DNA from: Apostichopus japonicus
Taxonomy: Eukaryota > Echinodermata > Holothuroidea > Aspidochirotida > Stichopodidae
Assembly: GCF_037975245.1 (NCBI RefSeq)
Contig: NC_092578.1
Coordinates: forward strand, 10,456,359 to 10,520,358
Reading direction: 5' to 3'
DNA length: 64,000 bases
The position numbers were made by a program, and so were the translations under genes. The notes under the pieces are model-generated. The model was not told the origin of the DNA, searched no databases, and was given only the letters and a program-made list of their open reading frames with translations. Positions within the stretch are counted from its first letter, which is position 1. Each line of letters starts with the position of its first letter. Of this stretch, positions 62,401-64,000 are shown in pieces.

Positions 62401-63145
62401 GAATTGTAAATTGTCGACAACTCTGTAACTTGACGACAAACGTTAATCTTGGAGGGACTTGAACTCAGGACCTTATGATTGAAAGGCACCGGTGTTAACC
62501 ACTGAGCTAACACTCCCTAAATATAGTAACAATAAACAACCAGGGACAGCAACAAAGACATGCTTCTACATACTTTGTTAGTTTCTGCTGTTGTTTCAGG
62601 TGCTTTAATTCAACATATTAGCACACTGTCTCTAATGTTTTGTACCATTGAGGAATCACTTCAATGATCTGTGTGTTTACCAGAGTAAACCACCCTGAAA
62701 TCATGAATGTTTAATATAATTGTTCATTATGTAAAAGTTAACTCGTTTTTATTCTAATCCATGCCAAAGTACCTCACTTTTGCTATTACTACTTTATGAG
62801 CAATAGGTATTACTTCAATTGTGTATATTTACTCTGAGAACTTCCAACAGGAAGGGAGTTTCTACTTATAGTTCAATACCAATTGATGTTCAAGACATAT
62901 TGGAATAATACTTTATTATACATTTGTAATTCATAATGGATTGCTTGTGCTGAGGCTCTATATCTTTCTTTATATCGTAGGTCCGATCTACCGGACCCAT
63001 TGACCTTTTGACCCATCAACCTGTCCAAGGTCGTAAGAGAGCAGGTGGCATCCGATTTGGTGAGATGGAAAGAGATTCCTTATTAGCTCATGGGACATCT
63101 TTTCTCCTACACGATAGGTTGATGAACTGTTCTGATAAGACATTG
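26317..63145 (+). CDS. POLR1B: RNA polymerase I second-largest subunit RPA2/RPA135 (25 exons, 3' end beyond window)
   Basis: Forms, with the largest subunit, the active centre of RNA polymerase I, which transcribes pre-rRNA in the nucleolus. Twenty-five exons join in consistent phase to 1073 residues. The family is about 1135, so the missing end is the C-terminal anchor and zinc ribbon. Landmarks in order: [20 protein letters not shown] (lobe/protrusion, ~162-181), [16 protein letters not shown] (~501-509), [40 protein letters not shown] (DMEDAM follows), [12 protein letters not shown] (active-centre lysine region, ~887-898), [20 protein letters not shown] and [11 protein letters not shown]. 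These are the conserved beta-subunit blocks. LEGWL, MGKQTMG and the exon 9 DWC segment match POLR1B rather than the Pol II or Pol III paralogues. The start ATG at 26317 begins a 31-codon exon ending at GTAAGT. Introns carry many repeats but no frame-breaking lesion is seen in exons. Confidence 0.98.
26724..26925 (-). mobile_element. Candidate LINE/SINE 3' tail (GATA)n-AACTTTATTG
   Basis: GATAGATAGATAAACTTTATTG followed by AAGGGAAATTAC reads, in reverse, as TTTCCCTTT...CAATAAAGTTTATCTATC, a classic animal LINE tail with a short (TATC)n end. The body to about 26925 has no readable frame. It abuts SINE copy 2. Confidence 0.5.
26933..27225 (+). mobile_element. tRNA-derived SINE, copy 2
   Basis: The head has TGTGGCTGAGTGGATAGCC (A box) and GGGTTCGATACCC (B box), and the same body and ATTATTATT tail as the copy at 22510. 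The B box here is closer to the tRNA consensus. It lies in POLR1B intron 1, so the two copies sit on either side of the promoter interval. Confidence 0.85.
27590..27740 (+). pseudogene. Degenerate retroelement fragment (possible GIY-YIG/Penelope-type)
   Basis: One frame reads [20 protein letters not shown] followed by VNSRF. This resembles the LF..PP.VA(F/Y)KR.KNL+DLLVR block between reverse transcriptase and GIY-YIG endonuclease in Penelope-like and related elements. Frames shift just upstream (PNCF versus IIQTVS). Assignment rests on this single motif. Confidence 0.4.
27741..31699. other. Rest of POLR1B intron 1, no gene recognised
   Basis: About 4 kb of AT-rich sequence with a G-run at 29619-29631, CGA-rich stretches near 30590-30740 and an AGGTCA-type fragment near 31290-31420. 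Open frames at 28418-28781 and 30691-31091 show no family features. An ATGCAATGTTT / AAACATTGCAT inverted pair lies at 29272 and 29340. Confidence 0.5.
31700..31837 (+). CDS. POLR1B: POLR1B exon 2 (residues 32-77)
   Basis: 138 bases, phase 0. It contains [17 protein letters not shown], the conserved N-terminal HVESFN motif, and ends EKLSVGLK at GTAAGT. Confidence 0.97.
33196..33270 (+). CDS. POLR1B: POLR1B exon 3 (residues 78-102)
   Basis: 75 bases reading [20 protein letters not shown] then VYPSE, matching the family's KG....(V)YP.E segment. TTACAG acceptor and GTGAGT donor. Confidence 0.93.
33876..35602. mobile_element. hAT-like element with TAGTGTTCGACCGAT ends and CCGATT sub-repeats
   Basis: The left end TAGTGTTCGACCGATT is mirrored by ATCGGTCGAACACTA on the right. 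Both subterminal regions carry repeated CCGATT/AATCGG motifs (GATGCCGATT near 33945 and several near 35525-35590). Length is about 1.7 kb, with no transposase seen. The flanking duplication is unclear: GTTATTAA on the left against GTTGTTCC on the right. A palindrome at 34385-34473 lies inside. It occupies POLR1B intron 3. Confidence 0.65.
34385..34473. repeat. ~89 bp near-perfect foldback
   Basis: Arms GTGTAAG / CTTACAC at the extremes, AAGTTGGC / GCCAACTT inward, and TTTCGATCCT / AGGATCGAAA flanking an AGC centre near 34428. This is a foldback inside the hAT-like element, possibly a small second insertion. Confidence 0.75.
36536..36660. repeat. GGGTACCC-rich palindromic patch
   Basis: Repeated GGGTACC(C), CTACCCGG and CGGGTA motifs around an ACCGGACTGGGTA stretch, then a T-tract and CTACCCGACTCGGG. 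This resembles one terminus of a hAT MITE; no partner end was seen. It lies in POLR1B intron 3. Confidence 0.4.
36752..36871 (+). CDS. POLR1B: POLR1B exon 4 (residues 103-142)
   Basis: 120 bases, [20 protein letters not shown] through GEIPIMVK. It matches the R..TYRG.L.A and (VP)IMVK family motifs. Donor GTAAGT. Confidence 0.96.
37960..38100 (+). CDS. POLR1B: POLR1B exon 5 (residues 143-189)
   Basis: 141 bases beginning [20 protein letters not shown], then the invariant [13 protein letters not shown] block and TPRRNY. The donor GTGAGC follows directly. A +1-frame 61-codon frame here is a shadow. Confidence 0.97.
38101..40663. other. POLR1B intron 5, nothing further recognised
   Basis: A 2,563-base AT-rich intron without recognised coding sequence, transposon termini or tandem repeats. 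The 73-codon frame at 38494 shows no family signature. Confidence 0.5.
40664..40762 (+). CDS. POLR1B: POLR1B exon 6 (residues 190-222)
   Basis: 99 bases, [20 protein letters not shown] then [13 protein letters not shown], equivalent to the P.....R..WK.RG..YT.YGV.M.CV segment. Donor GTAAGT. Confidence 0.96.
41511..41580 (+). mobile_element. tRNA-like sequence (SINE head or tRNA pseudogene) in POLR1B intron 6
   Basis: Six of seven acceptor pairs are possible between GTCCACC (41511) and GGTGGAG. An anticodon-like stem-loop CCGC-ATATAAA-GCGG and a T-arm/B-box GAGTTTGAATCC are present. The D-arm is poor, and a bona fide tRNA gene is unlikely. No long SINE body was matched downstream. Confidence 0.45.
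41655..41750 (+). CDS. POLR1B: POLR1B exon 7 (residues 223-254)
   Basis: 96 bases, [20 protein letters not shown] then [12 protein letters not shown], matching the LHYL.NG...L.FI.RKE.FF.P motif. The donor GTTGGT is weak but keeps phase. Confidence 0.95.
43014..43090 (+). CDS. POLR1B: POLR1B exon 8 (residues 255-279 plus 2 nt)
   Basis: 77 bases, [20 protein letters not shown] then DTYFV. It aligns without gaps to the ALVSFSD..IFQELI.GKEDDSF region. Its donor GG|GTAAGAG is the first copy of the motif repeated in the adjoining minisatellite. Reading through gives an immediate in-frame TAA. Confidence 0.95.
43091..44713 (+). repeat. 38 bp minisatellite, ~43 units, starting at the exon 8 splice donor
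   Basis: The consensus starts GTAAGAGACAGTGTAAGACC and ends ATTTAACAGAACTTCTGG. Variants are TATAAC/TATAAA for TTTAAC, TTGTGG for TTCTGG and GGATAAG for GGGTAAG. Eleven units have GGATAAG; the others keep a donor-like GGGTAAG. One unit lacks two bases (near 44585). Some adjacent variants recur together (GGATAAGAGAAAG with TATAAAAG), implying multi-unit duplications. The array fills most of the 2,284-base intron 8. Because 38 is not a multiple of 3 and the minus strand of the unit lacks stops, it creates long minus-strand open frames that are not genes. Confidence 0.97.
45375..45575 (+). CDS. POLR1B: POLR1B exon 9 (residues 280-346 plus 2 nt)
   Basis: 201 bases. It begins with the split Gly codon, then [28 protein letters not shown] and [17 protein letters not shown], equivalent to YLGECFRVKL.VPDW and QCICIHL. 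The ACACAG acceptor and GTAAGT donor fit the phases of exons 8 and 10. Confidence 0.97.
46071..46188 (+). CDS. POLR1B: POLR1B exon 10 (residues 347-386)
   Basis: 118 bases encoding [20 protein letters not shown], then [16 protein letters not shown]. It matches LMTRKLFALAKGEC.EDNPDS. Donor GTAACT. Confidence 0.97.
46244..46381. repeat. Tandem duplication, 69 bp period, two copies
   Basis: CTATGTTTACATGCATG begins at 46244 and again at 46313. The copies differ at only a few bases, so the duplication is recent. It lies in POLR1B intron 10, just after exon 10. Confidence 0.9.
46994..47087 (+). CDS. POLR1B: POLR1B exon 11 (residues 387-417 plus 1 nt)
   Basis: 94 bases, [20 protein letters not shown] followed by a polar stretch to VTP. 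The sequence ACACCAGGTCACACCAGGTC offers two candidate donors, at 47078 and 47088. Only the second keeps the frame into exon 12. Confidence 0.93.
47402..47508 (+). CDS. POLR1B: POLR1B exon 12 (residues 418-453)
   Basis: 107 bases, [20 protein letters not shown] then [16 protein letters not shown], the fork-like T(K/R)P.EY..ATGN.....GLGL.Q segment. Acceptor GAAG, donor GTAAAT. Confidence 0.96.
48685..48820 (+). CDS. POLR1B: POLR1B exon 13 (residues 454-498 plus 1 nt)
   Basis: 136 bases, [20 protein letters not shown] then [20 protein letters not shown] and LPEAW. It covers the conserved R.LSH.R..HRG block preceding the CPVHTPDG motif. Confidence 0.98.
48900..49270. other. GC-richer patch in POLR1B intron 13, origin unknown
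   Basis: This ~370-base stretch is less AT-rich than the surrounding intron and holds an 83-codon minus-strand frame (49219-48968). It may be a transposon insertion. I could not identify termini or a protein family. Confidence 0.3.
50383..50456 (+). CDS. POLR1B: POLR1B exon 14 (residues 499-523)
   Basis: 74 bases, [20 protein letters not shown] then [13 protein letters not shown] is a signature of all multisubunit RNA polymerase second-largest subunits. The donor is GTTTGT. Confidence 0.98.
51641..51847 (+). CDS. POLR1B: POLR1B exon 15 (residues 524-592)
   Basis: 207 bases starting [20 protein letters not shown], with [16 protein letters not shown], matching the YPVLLDG..VG external domain. 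This is the least conserved part of the protein. Confidence 0.96.
52340..52910. repeat. AGGTCA-rich tandem repeat, first part (POLR1B intron 15)
   Basis: Degenerate units of roughly 120-140 bases are anchored on GTGGATCCACCTTAGTG (52503, 52644, then diverged copies near 52780 and 52898). They contain AGGTCAAAGGTCA (52548-52560), GAGGTCAAAGTCA and related half-sites. The array continues after the hAT insertion at 53476. Confidence 0.7.
52911..53475. mobile_element. hAT MITE with TAATCG sub-repeats, 565 bp
   Basis: The ends TAGTGCTGATAGTCG and CGACTATCAGCTCTA are near-perfect inverted copies. Subterminal GATTAATCG, CGATTACTCG and AATCGC motifs are typical of a common hAT MITE type. Flanks GTTCACCT (52903-52910) and ATCCACCT (53476-53483) form an 8 bp duplication with two changes. 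The host repeat elsewhere reads GGATCCACCTTAGTG uninterrupted, which directly confirms the insertion point. No coding capacity. Confidence 0.85.
53476..53740. repeat. AGGTCA-rich tandem repeat, second part
   Basis: Continuation of the host repeat after the hAT insertion, with GAGGTTAGAGGTCATTTGAG near 53517 and further diverged GGTTCTACCTCATTG and GGATCCAGCTTATTAAG anchors. No gene. Confidence 0.65.
54425..54622 (+). CDS. POLR1B: POLR1B exon 16 (residues 593-658)
   Basis: 198 bases, [20 protein letters not shown], then [18 protein letters not shown] and [13 protein letters not shown]. It matches [19 protein letters not shown] and [13 protein letters not shown] acceptor; donor GTACAG. Confidence 0.98.
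54667..54745. repeat. ~15 bp imperfect tandem repeat (ACTTGTTATGAAGTG)
   Basis: About five imperfect copies of ACTT(G)GTTATGAA(G/C)T with changes among copies, between exon 16 and the unexplained open frame that follows. Confidence 0.75.
54771..55104 (+). other. Unexplained 110-codon open frame inside POLR1B intron 16
   Basis: A TTGGTTCTAG acceptor-like sequence (ending about 54768) precedes an open frame from before the ATG at 54772 to TGA at 55102-55104. The translation has a hydrophobic [18 protein letters not shown] stretch, several spaced cysteines ([12 protein letters not shown]) and a second hydrophobic [14 protein letters not shown] stretch. A possible donor GTACAT occurs near the end. 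A frame this long is uncommon in AT-rich intron DNA. It could be an alternative or cryptic exon, a transposon fragment, or chance. No family was recognised. Confidence 0.3.
55386..55493 (+). CDS. POLR1B: POLR1B exon 17 (residues 659-694)
   Basis: 108 bases, [20 protein letters not shown] then [16 protein letters not shown]. The invariant (N)QSPRN.YQC motif is present. Donor GTAAGT. Confidence 0.98.
55874..56050 (+). CDS. POLR1B: POLR1B exon 18 (residues 695-753)
   Basis: 177 bases beginning [20 protein letters not shown] and ending [19 protein letters not shown]. Acceptor CTACAG, donor GTAAGT. Confidence 0.98.
56710..56854 (+). CDS. POLR1B: POLR1B exon 19 (residues 754-801 plus 1 nt)
   Basis: 145 bases beginning [23 protein letters not shown](M/I)EDA is part of the hybrid-binding active-centre region of second-largest subunits. 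The open frame extending upstream to 56449 is intronic. Confidence 0.98.
57341..57437 (+). CDS. POLR1B: POLR1B exon 20 (residues 802-833 plus 2 nt)
   Basis: 97 bases, [20 protein letters not shown] then [10 protein letters not shown]. It matches L(D)DDGLP..G....GDP.Y. Donor GTAAGT. Confidence 0.97.
57582..58228. mobile_element. 647 bp element with 23 bp perfect terminal inverted repeats
   Basis: The left end begins CCCGCTTACCTGTCTCCCC (57582) and the right end (58206-58228) is its complement over 23 bases. Inside, two copies of a CGCGATAGTG(C/T)GA(G/A)ATAGG palindromic motif lie at about 57640 and 57810. No transposase was found. The superfamily is unclear, because the flanks TTACTTCGT and TCACTTGTA are only loosely alike. 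It lies in POLR1B intron 20. Confidence 0.85.
58325..59170. repeat. Three tandem copies of a ~270-300 bp AGGTCA-bearing repeat
   Basis: The anchor CAAACTTGGTGGGTAGG occurs at about 58383 and 58683, with CAAGTTGGTGGGTAGG near 58953. Each copy also has TTTTAGCCAT(T/C)(T/A), a (C/A)ATATGTAGAGAAT(G/A)AT block and GGAGGTCA(A/T)AGGT half-sites. These copies resemble the AGGTCA-rich repeats at 52.3-53.7 kb in half-site content. Confidence 0.75.
59590..59731 (+). CDS. POLR1B: POLR1B exon 21 (residues 834-881)
   Basis: 142 bases, [20 protein letters not shown] then [11 protein letters not shown] and YIQLRIQ, matching Y.NLNTG..........V..(I)KV..ND......C.ITMR. Donor GTAAGT. Confidence 0.97.
59958..60229. 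repeat. 53 bp tandem repeat, five copies plus a partial
   Basis: Copies begin AATCCATTAATGACTTATAA at 60010, 60063, 60116 and 60169, preceded by a diverged 52-base copy at 59958 and followed by a partial at about 60222. The middle copies are essentially identical, implying recent expansion. It sits about 70 bases upstream of exon 22, in POLR1B intron 21. Confidence 0.95.
60301..60457 (+). CDS. POLR1B: POLR1B exon 22 (residues 882-933 plus 1 nt)
   Basis: 157 bases, [20 protein letters not shown], then [20 protein letters not shown] and [12 protein letters not shown](A/S)SRHGQKG is the catalytic-centre signature of the beta-type subunit family. Donor GTAAGA. Confidence 0.99.
61065..61190 (+). 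CDS. POLR1B: POLR1B exon 23 (residues 934-975 plus 1 nt)
   Basis: 126 bases, [20 protein letters not shown] then [20 protein letters not shown]. It matches G(M)[20 protein letters not shown]. Donor GTAATG. Confidence 0.98.
61620..61747 (+). CDS. POLR1B: POLR1B exon 24 (residues 976-1018)
   Basis: 128 bases, [20 protein letters not shown] then [19 protein letters not shown], one of the most conserved stretches of the family. Donor GTATCC. Confidence 0.98.
62114..62312. repeat. (ATGT)n / (ACAT)n microsatellite, ~200 bp
   Basis: Around 48 tetranucleotides with small interruptions near 62250 (GGGAGTGTG) and 62292 (GCGTGCG). It directly adjoins the 3' end of a minus-strand SINE and forms its tail. 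It yields spurious open frames on both strands. Confidence 0.97.
62313..62520 (-). mobile_element. tRNA-derived SINE with microsatellite tail, minus strand
   Basis: Read on the minus strand from about 62517, the head carries GTGTTAGCTCAGTGGTTAAC (A box) and GAGTTCAAGTCCC (B box), as in a tRNA. A ~110 base body with CTGACTTCGGTCAGCTTGC, able to fold, leads into the (ACAT)n tract. It is a different family from the SINEs at 22510 and 26933. It lies in POLR1B intron 24. Confidence 0.85.
62981..63145 (+). CDS. POLR1B: POLR1B exon 25 (residues 1019-1073), last exon in window
   Basis: 165 bases, with [20 protein letters not shown] and [14 protein letters not shown], matching [17 protein letters not shown]. 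The donor GTAAGT leads out of the window. The zinc-ribbon exon or exons are not reached by 64000. Confidence 0.98.
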
Positions 63146-64000
63146 GTAAGTAAAGTCATCTGCAATTGTTATCTGATATGACTTCTTGATAGGAATGTAT
63201 GTACTACATAAGGAATTATTCTCCTCACTTTCATCTTGAAGTATGTTACAATTGTTACTTAGAAACAGTCTGTAATTGTTAGTCATAGTTAGCATAACAA
63301 CAAGTACAACTATATTTGTCACCACAATCGCTAGATAGAAGCTTCAAATTTGTCATCTATTGCATGATGTTTGTGATGCAGTCCCATCAGGGTAGAGAAT
63401 GTAACAAAAGTTTAGTCATACTAGTTGAAGAAACTGCCTAAGAAAGTGTGTGCTATTACTACATGAAAAGATATTAATTGAAAGTCCCAGTTCTGGCCAG
63501 GATATGTGCTTAATCATAACACTAGAATGATTCTGTTGAATTACTACATTATTGTTACTTGTAGTGTGCACATGCTGTGTTATACGTCCAGGCATAGATG
63601 GAATTTGCATTGGAAGTAGCATCAGAAATTGACTACCATTTCTTGTAACTTTTTTGTTATTGTAATTTTTCTATTTGCCAACGTAGAATGAACAAATTTT
63701 CAAATTCTGATTAATTTATGTGATTTAGTTAACCAAGTATACATGTAGCCTAAACATCGTATGGAGTTCTTACTAATGTTCATGCTGCATTTTTTCCTAG
63801 ATAAGTGTTTTTGATAGAATCCAGTCTCTTGTGTATACTTTTGTTGGTAGTATGCAAAATTTATGTTGTGGTTATTAAGGTATCATTAAAAATTAAGTAA
63901 AATAAAACTTTTACTCCTTACTACCTCAAAAGAACATTTTAATTAGCAGAAGAAATGAAACATTACCTGGACCATTTCCAGAAAAGAGGGGGCATGACTA
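63146..64000. other. Start of POLR1B intron 25, nothing recognised
   Basis: AT-rich sequence with short minus-strand frames (63325-63107, 63622-63416) lacking family features. I saw no exon for the zinc-binding C-terminus here. Confidence 0.6.

Noticed and set aside
62084-62428. Open frames of repeated MYVC or IHTY
   Set aside because: Pure translation of the tetranucleotide microsatellite.

Overview
This is animal nuclear DNA: AT-rich, intron-dense, with canonical GT/AG splice sites and many degenerate transposons. Two conserved genes are readable exon by exon. Abundant TAGGCCTA-type palindromes and dispersed AGGTCA-rich repeats suggest a marine invertebrate deuterostome such as an echinoderm. 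That assignment is a low-confidence impression, because no lineage-diagnostic gene is present.

Layout. Positions 1-8.1 kb hold no host gene. They hold nested DNA transposons (hAT type), a ~340 bp tandem repeat with hairpins, poly-G/poly-C tracts and a GACTT-rich MITE-like element. From 11.3 to 24.7 kb on the minus strand lies CDK5, the neuronal-type cyclin-dependent kinase. Seven coding exons give residues 1-264 of about 292; the last short exon was not found. CDK5 introns contain a degenerate Ty3/Gypsy retrotransposon, a 602 bp inverted-repeat element with TTAA ends and a tRNA-derived SINE. From 24.67 to 26.32 kb is the shared head-to-head interval, which contains a decayed LINE reverse-transcriptase tail. 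From 26.3 kb to the window end on the plus strand lies POLR1B, the second-largest subunit of RNA polymerase I. Twenty-five coding exons give residues 1-1073. The C-terminal zinc-ribbon part, about 60 residues in relatives, lies beyond the right edge.

Every exon junction in both genes was checked for reading phase, and the phases are consistent throughout. Lengths agree with the vertebrate orthologues as I know them. The two genes are not functionally linked by pathway. CDK5 is a cytoplasmic kinase activated by p35-type partners, and POLR1B makes rRNA in the nucleolus. Their divergent arrangement suggests a shared promoter region.

The most unusual structure is a 38 bp minisatellite of about 43 units. 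It begins at the 5' splice site of POLR1B exon 8 and repeats a donor-like GGGTAAGAG motif in about three quarters of its units. Other notable structures are a nest of three hAT-type elements at 1.7-4.9 kb, a 565 bp hAT MITE inserted in a recognisable host repeat, a SINE whose 3' tail has become a ~200 bp tetranucleotide microsatellite, and an unexplained 110-codon open frame with a good splice acceptor inside POLR1B intron 16. I found no evidence of a new multi-gene system.
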